A model generated the notes under the pieces. The model searched no databases. It worked only from the letters and a program-made list of their open reading frames with translations, and was not told the DNA's origin. Shown one piece after another: positions 8,228-16,304 of a stretch of 64,000 nucleotides of DNA (positions within the stretch are counted from its first letter, which is position 1; every line of letters starts with the position of its first letter). The stretch is from assembly GCA_963663945.1 (NCBI GenBank), contig OY760687.1, positions 558,001 to 622,000 on the forward strand. The letters run 5' to 3'. Origin of the DNA: Bin87 sp963663945. GTDB taxonomy: Bacteria > Chloroflexota > Dehalococcoidia > Lucifugimonadales > UBA3495. The translations under genes were made by a program, and so were the position numbers.

Positions 8228-9433
8228 TCAGGCGAGGGCGATGAGGTTGTGGCGCGCGTCGGGGGTCATCTCATAGCGTCGGGGTTTTTCCTTGGCGATG
8301 GTGACGCCATGCTGCTCCATGATGGGCCAGAGCTGCTTGGCGAACCAGGTGCCAAACTGGGTAGCGGTGTAGGACGCGGCCGGATGCTGGGGTCGGCTGC
8401 CTTTCAGGGCGTCCTGGGCGTCGGATGCCTTGAAAATGTCATCCGCGATGCCCTCGGCAACGGCAGCGGCGAGTTGCTCCGGTGTGGTCGCGTCCGCTGG
8501 TTTCGTTTGCACTGGAGATGCAGACTTGTCTGCCGGCGGCTGAACCAGGGAGCCTTTAGCAGCCGGCGTTATCTCGTAGGCGCGTGGAGAACTCTTGCGG
8601 GGCATCGTCACCCCGCGCCTTTCCAATAGCGGCCAGATGTTTTTGCCCAGGAACTGACCGAACCTGGCTGTATCGCTGGCAACTTCAGGGTGATTGGGCC
8701 AGCGATTCTTGACGATTTTCTGCGCGTCGGATGCTCCAAAGCGTCCCACGGGCAGTTGCTGCAATAACTCTTCAGCTACGGCCTCGTCGCTGACCGGGAC
8801 GTCCGCAGTCGCTGGCGCCAGCGCGGGCCGCGCCGCCTCGGGCAGGCTGTTCGGCGCGGGCGATGCGCTCACCGTCGGCTGGAAAACGGACGGGGCCGGT
8901 GGCGCCCCCAAGGCAGTGGACAGATCCCAGCGGTATCGGTCGGGGATGAACTGCTCAATCTCGGCGGATAAAGATCCGGCGTCGGGGGTGGTGATCCACA
9001 GGAACGGAATGTCCGGAGTGTCTGCCTGCGTTGCCAGTTCACGCACCTTGACGAACAACGCGCCAAAGTCGCTGTCGTTGCTTACCACCGCGACCGCGCC
9101 GGCCTGGCCGGTGATGAGATCGGCGATGGCGTCGGCCGTGATGGCGAGGTCAGCCGAGTTCTTGGCCCGGTGGTTGCTGAAGTGCTGCACACCCCGCACG
9201 CGCACGTGCAACGCGGGAAACTCAGTTTCAGCCCAGAGTTGCCACAGCTCGGCCTTGTCGGCCCGCACGTAGAGGGACAGGCTGCACAGGGGTGGGCGGT
9301 CCGCTGGCCAGTTGGCGACGACCCGTGACACCACTGTCTGCGCGTGGTCCGACTCCCGCAGGTTCTCGGTGTCGACGTATATTGCTGAGCCTGGCGGGCT
9401 TGCGTGGTGGGAGCCGTTGGATCGGGTGGTCAT
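8228..9433 (-). CDS. NYN-domain (PIN-like) nuclease with two tandem C-terminal modules
   Basis: 401 residues. Residues 15-170 form a NYN/PIN-like RNase domain: YVDTENL (Asp21), KNSADLAITADAIADL (Asp95) and VSNDSDFGALF (Asp120, Asp122), an intact acidic metal site. After a Pro/Ala-rich linker (about 172-212) come two copies of one module, at about 216-297 and 318-400. Both contain F-ASDAQ, a HP pair, FG, a W, GVT and YE(I/M)TP. Their position and helical look suggest OST-HTH/LOTUS-like or other winged-helix RNA-binding modules, as in other NYN proteins, but I could not confirm that. Start set by AGAGG 7 bases upstream. Flanked by the M20 gene (18-base gap) and the retropepsin-like gene (16-base gap). 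Confidence 0.82.
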   Translation of the reverse strand: MTTRSNGSHHASPPGSAIYVDTENLRESDHAQTVVSRVVANWPADRPPLCSLSLYVRADKAELWQLWAETEFPALHVRVRGVQHFSNHRAKNSADLAITADAIADLITGQAGAVAVVSNDSDFGALFVKVRELATQADTPDIPFLWITTPDAGSLSAEIEQFIPDRYRWDLSTALGAPPAPSVFQPTVSASPAPNSLPEAARPALAPATADVPVSDEAVAEELLQQLPVGRFGASDAQKIVKNRWPNHPEVASDTARFGQFLGKNIWPLLERRGVTMPRKSSPRAYEITPAAKGSLVQPPADKSASPVQTKPADATTPEQLAAAVAEGIADDIFKASDAQDALKGSRPQHPAASYTATQFGTWFAKQLWPIMEQHGVTIAKEKPRRYEMTPDARHNLIALA

Positions 9434-9449
9434 TGTCGGCCTCTCGGGT

Positions 9450-9803
9450 TCACAACGTGATCCTGGCAGGCACTAACCGCTTATTGAGCGGATCAGCGGC
9501 AACCCCGAAACGTTCCAAAGTCATGGCCCCCAACAAAACGATTTCTTCGTCTATCCCAAACGCTACGTGGACGGTCCTGGATCGTCCGTCCAGCGTAAAT
9601 AGAGCTAAACCGATGCCCATTTCAACCCATGAACCGTCGGCCATGCTGAAAGTTTCTACTTCATCACGCGCTATACCCAACTCGTCCAAGATGCTCGCCG
9701 GAACGATGGAATAGAGCGATCCGGTGTCGACCATTCCGTCCAGGGTCAGTGAACCGGATCCATCCGCGTTGCCTATAGAGAACGGGAGGCTGAAAGTCCC
9801 CAT
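9450..9803 (-). CDS. Retropepsin-like aspartyl protease (clan AA), copy 1
   Basis: 117 residues. A single retropepsin-type half-barrel: the flap-side strand LDGMVDTGSLYSIVP contains the catalytic D-T-G-S, and the C-terminal part VLLGAMTLERFGVAADP matches the second conserved motif of dimeric retropepsins. Such proteins act as homodimers; their substrates in bacteria are largely unknown. The ATG at 9803 is chosen because GGAGGG lies 7 bases upstream and because the other copies also begin MGxx. One of four related genes in the window (others at 16305, 22701 and 32247). It follows DUF1501 by 54 bases and precedes the NYN gene by 16. Confidence 0.82.
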   Translation of the reverse strand: MGTFSLPFSIGNADGSGSLTLDGMVDTGSLYSIVPASILDELGIARDEVETFSMADGSWVEMGIGLALFTLDGRSRTVHVAFGIDEEIVLLGAMTLERFGVAADPLNKRLVPARITL

Positions 9804-9857
9804 TCTTTTCCCTCCGATGCGGGAGCCGGGGAGCACAATCCGGTTCATCGCCGCCAT

Positions 9858-10985
9858 CTACACAAAGGCTGGCTGCTCGAACCTGCCGCCCACCACGGGC
9901 TGTGCGTCCAGGCCGAGCCACCGCTCGACCAGCGTGCCATAGACGCCCCGGAAGTCGGTGTTGAAGGCCAGGTCGCCCTCGACCAGGTCGGCTTCTACCA
10001 GGGACGGGTACTCGCTGTACATGCCGCCGCGCACCGGGTCGCCGATGGCGAAGGCCGCTCCGCCGCTGCCGTGGTCGGTGCCGCTGCCGTTGTCCCGGAC
10101 GCGGCGGCCGAACTCGGTGAAGACGAACATGAGCACGTTGTCGGCGGTGTCGTGCTCGCGCAGGTCGGCGTAGAAATCGCTGACGGCGCGGCTGAGGTCG
10201 GATAGCAGCTTGGGCTGGACGTCGGTCTCGCTGGCGTGGGTGTCATAGCCACCCTGCTGGGTGTAGAACACGCGGGTGCCCAGGTCGGCGGTGAGCACCT
10301 TGGCGATGCCCTGCAGGTTCCTGGCGATCCCGCTTTCCGCGTATTCCACGGTGGAGGTGTACATATCCGGCGCGGCCTTGAGGATGTCCGCGCCCTTCAG
10401 GGCGTCGAGTCCGGTCTGTCCCAGGTAGTCCATGGTGGCGCCGAGGCCCACCGTGGGCGAGTACATGCGGGCGAAGATGTCCAGGGCCTGGGACCGTTCG
10501 GGCTCGTTGACGATGCCGGTCAGCACGCCGTAGCTTTCCAGCACTGCGACGGATGCGACCGGGACGCCGGTGAGCGCCATGGCGCGAGGCAGGCCACGGC
10601 CGAAGTTGACGCCGGTGAGTACGTTCTCGGCTTTGGGATCCAGGTCACGGATGACGCGGCCCAGCCAGCCCTCGGTGCCGACCTTTTCCGGCTCGCAGGT
10701 GTGCCAGATGTCCATGCTGCGGAAGTGCGAGCGGTTGGGCGTGGGATAGCCGATACCGTTGATGACGGCAACCTTGCCAGCGTCATACAGGGCCTTGATT
10801 TCAGGTATGGCCGGGTTGAAACCGAACTGGTCGTCGATGGGCAGCACCTGGTCGGCGGTGATCCCCACGGTGGGCCGGTTGTCATGGTAACGGCCGTCAG
10901 CGTAGGGAATGACTGTGTTCATGTAGTCGTTGCCGCCGGTCAGCTGGATGACGACGAGGATGGGGTCTTTGGTGGTGGAGGTCAT
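9858..10985 (-). CDS. DUF1501 family protein
   Basis: 375 residues. The whole length fits DUF1501, a family with an alkaline phosphatase/sulfatase-like fold: VVIQLTGGNDYMNTVIPY at the start, GIGYPTPNRSHFRSMDIWHT, TQQGGYDTHASE, and TEFGRRVRDNGSGTDHGSGG near the end. Most members carry a Tat signal and are exported, often beside DUF1800; here the protein starts directly at the domain with no signal peptide, and no DUF1800 gene is adjacent. The reaction is unknown. GGAG lies about 11 bases before the ATG. Promoter region is shared divergently with the Uma2 gene (AT-rich ATATATT on the minus strand). Confidence 0.88.
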   Translation of the reverse strand: MTSTTKDPILVVIQLTGGNDYMNTVIPYADGRYHDNRPTVGITADQVLPIDDQFGFNPAIPEIKALYDAGKVAVINGIGYPTPNRSHFRSMDIWHTCEPEKVGTEGWLGRVIRDLDPKAENVLTGVNFGRGLPRAMALTGVPVASVAVLESYGVLTGIVNEPERSQALDIFARMYSPTVGLGATMDYLGQTGLDALKGADILKAAPDMYTSTVEYAESGIARNLQGIAKVLTADLGTRVFYTQQGGYDTHASETDVQPKLLSDLSRAVSDFYADLREHDTADNVLMFVFTEFGRRVRDNGSGTDHGSGGAAFAIGDPVRGGMYSEYPSLVEADLVEGDLAFNTDFRGVYGTLVERWLGLDAQPVVGGRFEQPAFV

Positions 10986-11065
10986 GGCAACGTTTGCTCC
11001 GCAGACAGAATATATGCACGGTTGGTTGATGGCCGTAGTTTAGCACAGGGCACGCGCCAGGCAGG

Positions 11066-11074
11066 TGGTAAAAT
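11066..11074 (+). promoter_or_regulatory. Extended -10 promoter for the Uma2 gene
   Basis: TGGTAAAAT fits an extended -10. Transcription would begin near 11081, downstream of the first in-frame ATG (11073), which supports the ATG at 11115 as the true start. Confidence 0.4.
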
Positions 11075-11114
11075 GAGCCGGCTCACTGACTACCGGAGTA
11101 TCGTGAGGACTGCG

Positions 11115-11771
11115 ATGGCTACCACACGCACCGGCTCAACTCGTCGCTTCAGCGCGGCCGAAAGGGACGCGATGGTCGCGGCCGGCATCGTGGCTGCCGG
11201 AGAGCGCGAGGACGTGGACGCCGGCCGTCGGTTCACCGTGGACGAGTATCTGGCTCTGGGTGCGGCCGGCATACTGGCAAAAGAGGAGCGGATTGAACTG
11301 CACGACGGAGAGATAATCCAGATGGCGCCTATCGGCAACCGGCACATGAACAGTGTTGACTGGGTGGGTCATTTGATGCGCGAAAGCATAGGACGGCGGG
11401 CGATGGTGCGCGTACAGGGTTCCATTCAGCTTGACGACGCCACCATGCCGGAGCCGGACATCGCGGTCATCCGGTGGCGTTCCGTCAACGACATTGCGCC
11501 GGTCCTGCCGTCGGACGTGTACCTCCTGGTTGAAGTTGCCGACAGTTCCCTGGAGTTTGACCTGGGGGAGAAGTTGGCCCGGTACGCCGCGGCGGGTATA
11601 CCCGAAGTGTGGGTTGCCAACCTGCGCGCCGGGGAGTTGGTGGTCAACACCGAGCCGGAAGGTACCGCCTACGCACAAGTCCGCGTTATCCCGTTGGATG
11701 GCAGGGTGAGCCCGCAGGCGTTTCCGGACGCGGTCCTCGAGTTGGCCGACTTTATTCCCGCCGTGGAGTGA
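11115..11771 (+). CDS. Uma2-family (DUF820) PD-(D/E)XK nuclease-like protein
   Basis: 218 residues. Core pattern: FTVDEYLAL, ERIELHDGEIIQMAPIG, MPEPDIAVIRW, LLVEVADSSLEFDLGEKLARYAAAGIPEVWVAN. The acidic PEPD, E and later K residues form the expected restriction-endonuclease-like site. Uma2 proteins are abundant in Chloroflexota and Cyanobacteria; their role is unsettled. The N-terminal extension (AAERDAMVAAGIVAAGERED) looks like a partial copy of the following DEYLALGAAGILAKEERIEL. The start at 11115 has GAGG six bases upstream and lies after the predicted promoter. Followed by pth after 36 bases. Confidence 0.85.
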   Translation: MATTRTGSTRRFSAAERDAMVAAGIVAAGEREDVDAGRRFTVDEYLALGAAGILAKEERIELHDGEIIQMAPIGNRHMNSVDWVGHLMRESIGRRAMVRVQGSIQLDDATMPEPDIAVIRWRSVNDIAPVLPSDVYLLVEVADSSLEFDLGEKLARYAAAGIPEVWVANLRAGELVVNTEPEGTAYAQVRVIPLDGRVSPQAFPDAVLELADFIPAVE

Positions 11772-11807
11772 TGCCGGCCGTTGGCAGTTTGATCGACGGT
11801 ATCCGCT

Positions 11808-12416
11808 ATGGAGGACACGCAACAACGTACCGCCCCTCTCATCGTGGTCGGCCTGGGGAACCCTGGGCCGCGCTACCGCGATACGCGGCACAACGTGGGG
11901 TTCGGGTGCGTGGACCTGCTGGCGGAAAGGTGGGGCATTGCCGTCAAGGATCGGCGGCGGACCACGGTGCTGGGGCAGGGCTATCGCGAAGGCACGGCGG
12001 TGGTGCTGGCCAAGCCTCGCACCTTCATGAACCTGTCCGGCGAGTCGGTGGGCTACCTGCTGGCGCGCTTCGGCGGCCGGCCGGCCGATCTGGTCATCGT
12101 GTACGACGAGATGGCGCTGCCGCTGGGGCGCATTCGCCTGCGGGCTCGGGGTTCCGACGCCGGACACAACGGGATCAAGGACATCATCCGGACGGTGCGC
12201 ACCGTCGATTTCCCCCGGCTGCGCATCGGCATCGGCGGGCCGGGAATGTCGGGCAGCGTGGACCACGTGCTGGGACGGTTTTCCGATGAGGAACAGCCCG
12301 CGGTGAAGGCGTCCATTGAGCGAGCCGCCGAGGCCGTCGAGTGCCTGCTGTCCGATGGGATCAACATCGCCATGAACCGGTACAACACGGATCCGCAGGC
12401 CGAGCCGTCAGCGTAG
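11808..12416 (+). CDS. pth: Peptidyl-tRNA hydrolase
   Basis: 202 residues. Releases tRNA from peptidyl-tRNAs that drop off the ribosome. Signatures: VGLGNPGPRYRDTRHNVGF (catalytic His in the RHN triplet), AKPRTFMNLSGESV, IVYDEMALPLGRIRLR, and SDAGHNGIKDI. In most Pth the third motif is HDDLDLP; here it is YDEMALP, keeping one acidic residue. Length and order are otherwise standard. Downstream of Uma2 on the same strand; no rplY or ychF neighbour as in many genomes. Confidence 0.95.
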   Translation: MEDTQQRTAPLIVVGLGNPGPRYRDTRHNVGFGCVDLLAERWGIAVKDRRRTTVLGQGYREGTAVVLAKPRTFMNLSGESVGYLLARFGGRPADLVIVYDEMALPLGRIRLRARGSDAGHNGIKDIIRTVRTVDFPRLRIGIGGPGMSGSVDHVLGRFSDEEQPAVKASIERAAEAVECLLSDGINIAMNRYNTDPQAEPSA

Positions 12417-12482
12417 ACTGGTTGCGGGCTCGGGAAGTGTGGGGAGCGGGCAGCAGGGAACCAGCCGCCAGGGAAAACCGCA

Positions 12483-14573
12483 ATGGGCATGAAACGACTG
12501 ATTACAGGCGCGGCGTTGGCCGCGTTTTTGGTGATCGGGTTGGCCTGTGATCCGGGCTCTCCCGCACCGGAGGCGATGGTCCCGGAACGATCGGTCGACC
12601 CCCCTTCCTTCCGGCCAACACCAGCCAGCCATCAGGTCTCCGCCCCAACACTGACCCCGGCCGCTGCGCCCACAGTCGGCAATGCTGGAGATCCGCCACT
12701 TGCGACGGAACCAGCGGCCGCCGTTCACCCAACCCTGCCGAACGACGCGATGGTCGCCGCCGATTTCCCGGTCCCGCCGGACCGCGACCTGCCGGCGTTG
12801 GCCCGGCAACTCCGCTGGGGTGGCGTGGAACCCGACCCGCAGCCGGCGCGCTTCGCCGACGGGCTGCCCGAAGTCGGGCACACGACGAACTTCTGGACGC
12901 TAGACTATCCCCGCAGCAGGATGGTGAGCAAGGAGTTTGTACTGGCCGCGGTGTCCGAGCACGCCTATTGGTGGATTGAGCAGGGATTGAGGGTGGACGA
13001 CGCCGACCTGCAACGATCGGTCACGGACGTGGAGGCGCAGATCTACCCGAGGGTGACGGCGGCCTTTGGCGCGGCTCCCGGGTCCGACGCCGACCCGCAG
13101 CGGGGGCACATCATCAACGGCCGGATACCCGGCGTCGGCGGGTATGTGTCGGGCGCGGATCCGTACCCGGCGTCGGTGCAGCCGTTCAGCAACGGCGTGC
13201 CCGCCATCTACATCAACGCGCGGGAAATCCCCCTGGGCAGCCCGGAGTACCTGACCGTTCTGGCCCACGAGTTGCAGCATGCCATCCACTGGTACGCGGA
13301 CCCGGCGGAGGCCACTTGGCTCAACGAGGGACTGTCCGAGCTGGCCGTCACCGAGGCGGGGTATGCGCCGGGTAGCATGCGGTACTACCTGCGGCGGCCC
13401 AACGCATCGCTGGTGAATTGGCCCAAGGACCTGGACAGCGACATCGGCCTGAACTATGGAGCCGCGTCCTTGTTTGCTCACTACCTGCGGGAGCGGTATG
13501 TCCCCGAGGGCGGGCTGCATGATCTCCTGGCCGGGCCGGACAACGGCATCGCCGCCGTGGACGCTTTTCTGGCAGAGCGCGGGGCGGAGTCCGCCGCCGG
13601 TGAACCCGCCAGATTCCACTCCGTATTCGCCGACTGGATGGTGGCAAACCTGCTAGACGAGGACCGGGGTCCATTCGGATATACAGGCCTGGATGTGGAG
13701 GCCGACATCACCCGAACGGAGCGCGCCGGCGACGACGGGACGAAGGTATCGCTGCCACAATACGGCATCGACTACGTCGAAGTGAAGGACGCCAGCCGAT
13801 CCGTGATCGTGCAGTTCGAGGGTGATGCGGTCACCCAATTGCTGCCCACGGACGTGCCGGAAGCCGGGTGCTGGTGGAGCAACCGCGGCGACGACACGTC
13901 ATCAACGCTGACGCGCGAGTTGACGGTGCCTGCGGTGGCATCAGGCGGCGAGGAACCGTCGCTGTCGTTCGGCCTCTGGTATGACATCGAGGAGGATTGG
14001 GACTACCTGTACCTCGAGGCATCGACCGATGGCGGGCAGACCTGGGACGTGCTTCCCGCCGAGGGCACGACCGACGCCAACCCGCTGGGCAACAGCTACG
14101 GCCACGGCTACACGGGCTCCAAGGGTTGGCTTGACGTGACGGTCCCGCTGACCGACTACGCCGGCCAGGACGCGATGGTGCGGTTCCACTACGTCACCGA
14201 CGACGCCATCCACGGGATCGGGGCCTGCGTGCACGCCATGGCGTTCTCATGGAACACCGGCCAGGCGGATGGCGAGGATTGGCAGTCGGACGGGTTTGTG
14301 CTGGTCAACAACCGGGTGCGGCAGGACTGGATCGTGTGGGTCATAGAGGATGGCGCGGAACCGGTGGCGACAAGGATGGAATTGGAGTGGGACGCTGACA
14401 GCCAGCAGTATGCCGGTCACGTTGTCCATTCGCCGGTGGCCGACGGCGGCCGGCTGGTAGTAGCAGTCTCACCCGTGGCGCCGGCCACCATGGAGCGGGC
14501 GCGGTACCGGGTCTGGGTCAGGGAAGGTGTCCTGGGGCCACCGAGCATTCCAGGACCTGCAGGGCGCGGGTGA
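12483..14573 (+). CDS. Secreted/lipoprotein zinc metallopeptidase
   Basis: 696 residues. The N-terminus is a basic start, a hydrophobic core (AALAAFLVIGLAC) and a cysteine, so probably a lipoprotein, although the lipobox (GLAC) is imperfect. A Pro/Ala/Thr-rich spacer follows. The catalytic motif HELQHAIHW (His262, Glu263, His266) is followed by WLNEGLSELAV, giving a third glutamate ligand 16 residues later, a gluzincin-like layout. The second half (about 400-690) looks like a beta-sandwich with repeated DGGQTWDVLP and YAGQDAMVRFHYVTDD segments, as in M6 immune-inhibitor-A-type proteins. Likely an extracellular protein-degrading enzyme. The last 56 bases overlap the convergent CHC2-finger gene. 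Confidence 0.8.
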   Translation: MGMKRLITGAALAAFLVIGLACDPGSPAPEAMVPERSVDPPSFRPTPASHQVSAPTLTPAAAPTVGNAGDPPLATEPAAAVHPTLPNDAMVAADFPVPPDRDLPALARQLRWGGVEPDPQPARFADGLPEVGHTTNFWTLDYPRSRMVSKEFVLAAVSEHAYWWIEQGLRVDDADLQRSVTDVEAQIYPRVTAAFGAAPGSDADPQRGHIINGRIPGVGGYVSGADPYPASVQPFSNGVPAIYINAREIPLGSPEYLTVLAHELQHAIHWYADPAEATWLNEGLSELAVTEAGYAPGSMRYYLRRPNASLVNWPKDLDSDIGLNYGAASLFAHYLRERYVPEGGLHDLLAGPDNGIAAVDAFLAERGAESAAGEPARFHSVFADWMVANLLDEDRGPFGYTGLDVEADITRTERAGDDGTKVSLPQYGIDYVEVKDASRSVIVQFEGDAVTQLLPTDVPEAGCWWSNRGDDTSSTLTRELTVPAVASGGEEPSLSFGLWYDIEEDWDYLYLEASTDGGQTWDVLPAEGTTDANPLGNSYGHGYTGSKGWLDVTVPLTDYAGQDAMVRFHYVTDDAIHGIGACVHAMAFSWNTGQADGEDWQSDGFVLVNNRVRQDWIVWVIEDGAEPVATRMELEWDADSQQYAGHVVHSPVADGGRLVVAVSPVAPATMERARYRVWVREGVLGPPSIPGPAGRG

Positions 14574-15132
14574 GCAGGCATTCGGCGAATTCGCGCAGGC
14601 CGCCGGATTGGTCGCACCCGAAGCAATGCCAGGTCACCGCGGGCAGCGAAACCTGCAGCGACTCCGGTTCGCCGCAGAAAGGACAGGCGCCCGACATCTT
14701 CTGGCGTTGGAGAGTAGCGCCGCCCGGTTGGGACAGGGGTGTGAACGCGCCGACCAATTGCAGGAGCCGTCCCCGGCGCACCGGACCGGTTGGATCGTCT
14801 CCCATGCCCCGGTAGTCGCGCCGCCGCAGTTCGGAGTGCAGGGCCGGCACGGCAGCCGCCAGTTGATCAGGGACGCGCTGGTCGGCGAGCCACGAGGTGT
14901 GGCCCACGCCGGCCGCCCATGCCAGCGCGACGACCAGGGTGTATAGACCAGCGCTGCTCAGGGACGGTAGGCCCGAGGACAGGTCGCCGTTGGACACGGC
15001 CCAAAGATGCTCCACGAATTGGGTCAGGTGGTCGTCCGTGTACTCCGGAAACTGGGTCGCCGGCCATTCCGCTGGCGCGGCGTCATCCCTGGTGAGGAAC
15101 AGGTAGCTGTCCGTCGGAAACGAAGCGGTCAC
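14518..15132 (-). CDS. Protein with C-terminal DnaG-like CHC2 zinc finger, unknown function
   Basis: 204 residues. The C-terminal 60 residues contain CPFCGEPESLQVS...WHCFGCDQSGGLREFAE: Cys150, Cys153, Cys170 and Cys173 in the arrangement of the primase zinc finger, but no TOPRIM or helicase domain follows. The first 145 residues match nothing I recognise; they include a hydrophobic alpha-helical stretch (AGLYTLVVALAWAAGVG). The GTG at 15132 is chosen because GGAGGT lies 10 bases upstream; an in-frame GTG at 15183 has no such site and lies inside a hairpin. It follows nudC on the same strand and overlaps the end of the metallopeptidase gene. Possibly a nucleic-acid-binding protein. Confidence 0.65.
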   Translation of the reverse strand: MTASFPTDSYLFLTRDDAAPAEWPATQFPEYTDDHLTQFVEHLWAVSNGDLSSGLPSLSSAGLYTLVVALAWAAGVGHTSWLADQRVPDQLAAAVPALHSELRRRDYRGMGDDPTGPVRRGRLLQLVGAFTPLSQPGGATLQRQKMSGACPFCGEPESLQVSLPAVTWHCFGCDQSGGLREFAECLLTRALQVLECSVAPGHLP

Positions 15133-15144
15133 AGTGAAGCAAAC

Positions 15145-15188
15145 CTCCGGTGAGCGTTGATTCCACGATATGGAATCGCTCACCGGAG
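15145..15188 (-). promoter_or_regulatory. Long hairpin overlapping the ribosome binding site of the CHC2-finger gene
   Basis: In the minus-strand RNA the arm CTCCGGTGAGCGATTCCA (15188-15171) pairs, after a 5-base loop, with TGGAATC and GCTCACCGGAG (15165-15145), leaving a 3-base bulge. The last four bases of the 3' arm are GGAG of the Shine-Dalgarno GGAGGT used for the GTG at 15132. No T-run follows, so it is not a normal terminator. It could mask the ribosome binding site or be a binding site for the protein itself. Confidence 0.6.
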
Positions 15189-15257
15189 GCGCAACAAACC
15201 GATGTCAGGTGATTCCTGCGTCGATGGCGGATCAGCGGATGGTCAGCGATCAGGCGA

Positions 15258-16193
15258 CTACCCGGTTGATGCGCCCGTAGCCCACGACTTGATCAGGTGG
15301 TGGGCGATGGCGATGGGGCCCGGCACCGTCAGCTCCTCGCTGCGGCCTTCCAGGGCCAGCAGAACCTCAGACCGGTCGAACCAGCGCACGTCGGTCATCT
15401 CCTCGTCGTCCATGTTGATGTCGGTGGTGTCGGCCTCGGCCAGGCAGCCGATCATCAGCGACGACGGGAAGGGCCACGGCTGGGACGAGTGATAGCGGAC
15501 GTTTTTGACCTTGATGCCGGCCTCCTCCATGACCTCGCGGGCCACGGCCTCCTCGATGGCCTCTCCCTGATCCATGAAGCCGGCCAGGGCGGAGTAGGCG
15601 CGCATGCGCTGGAGACGGCCTCTGGATTGGCCCAGCAGGCAGCGGTCGCGTTTCACGTCGGCGACGACGGTGATCACCACCGGGTCGGTGCGCGGGAAGT
15701 GCTGGGCGTTGCAGGATGGGCACTGGCGGGACTGGCCGCCGCGCTTTTTGTCGGTGGGATGGCCACATACCGAGCAGAACCCGTGGCGCAGGTTCCAGTC
15801 CAGCTGAGCCCGGGCGTGGGACAGCAGTCCCGTGTTGGGACCGGACATGGTCTCGCCGGCCGTGCGGCAATCTTCGAAGCGCCAGCCCGTGTCTTGCTCC
15901 ACGCGGGCAGCCGTGTTGGCGGATTTGGACAGGTCCACCGAGAAGTGTGCCACGCCGTCCAGAAGTCCCAGGAAAATCCACTCGGATTCGGGAGGCACGG
16001 AGCGCAATATGGCCGGGCTGAGCCAGCCGAGTTCGGGCGGGGTCTGATCAGTCAGGAGCACGTTGAGGTTGCGGAAGGGCAGGAATCTGCTGGCCGGATC
16101 CTCGGCCTGTTGGAGTATCCAGTCCTCATCGCGACGCTCGGTTTCGCCGCGGTTGATGGGGTTGTCGGCGAAAATATGGGGTGGGTAGGTCAT
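15258..16193 (-). CDS. nudC: NAD+ diphosphatase / RNA deNADding Nudix hydrolase
   Basis: 311 residues. Hydrolyses NADH/NAD+ to NMN and AMP and can remove NAD caps from RNA. N-terminal NUDIX-like domain, then a zinc ribbon (CSVCGHPTDKKRGGQSRQCPSCNAQHFPR), then the Nudix box GFMDQGEAIEEAVAREVMEE followed by AGI. The NudC-specific SQPWPFPSSLM motif after the Nudix box makes the assignment firm. All catalytic glutamates are present. Upstream of, and in the same direction as, the CHC2-finger gene, 75 bases away. Confidence 0.94.
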   Translation of the reverse strand: MTYPPHIFADNPINRGETERRDEDWILQQAEDPASRFLPFRNLNVLLTDQTPPELGWLSPAILRSVPPESEWIFLGLLDGVAHFSVDLSKSANTAARVEQDTGWRFEDCRTAGETMSGPNTGLLSHARAQLDWNLRHGFCSVCGHPTDKKRGGQSRQCPSCNAQHFPRTDPVVITVVADVKRDRCLLGQSRGRLQRMRAYSALAGFMDQGEAIEEAVAREVMEEAGIKVKNVRYHSSQPWPFPSSLMIGCLAEADTTDINMDDEEMTDVRWFDRSEVLLALEGRSEELTVPGPIAIAHHLIKSWATGASTG

Positions 16194-16304
16194 TGAAAAT
16201 CCCCTGGATGGTCAGTTTGAGGCTGCGGCGATCACGAACGTCGGTTCATGCAGCGTTTTATAACGCAAGCCGGGCAGGGCGACAAGCGAAACGTGCCAAT
16301 GCAA

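Noticed and set aside
10236..11072. N-terminal extension of the Uma2 frame
   Set aside because: It is antisense to DUF1501 and lacks family similarity; promoter and ribosome binding site point to 11115.
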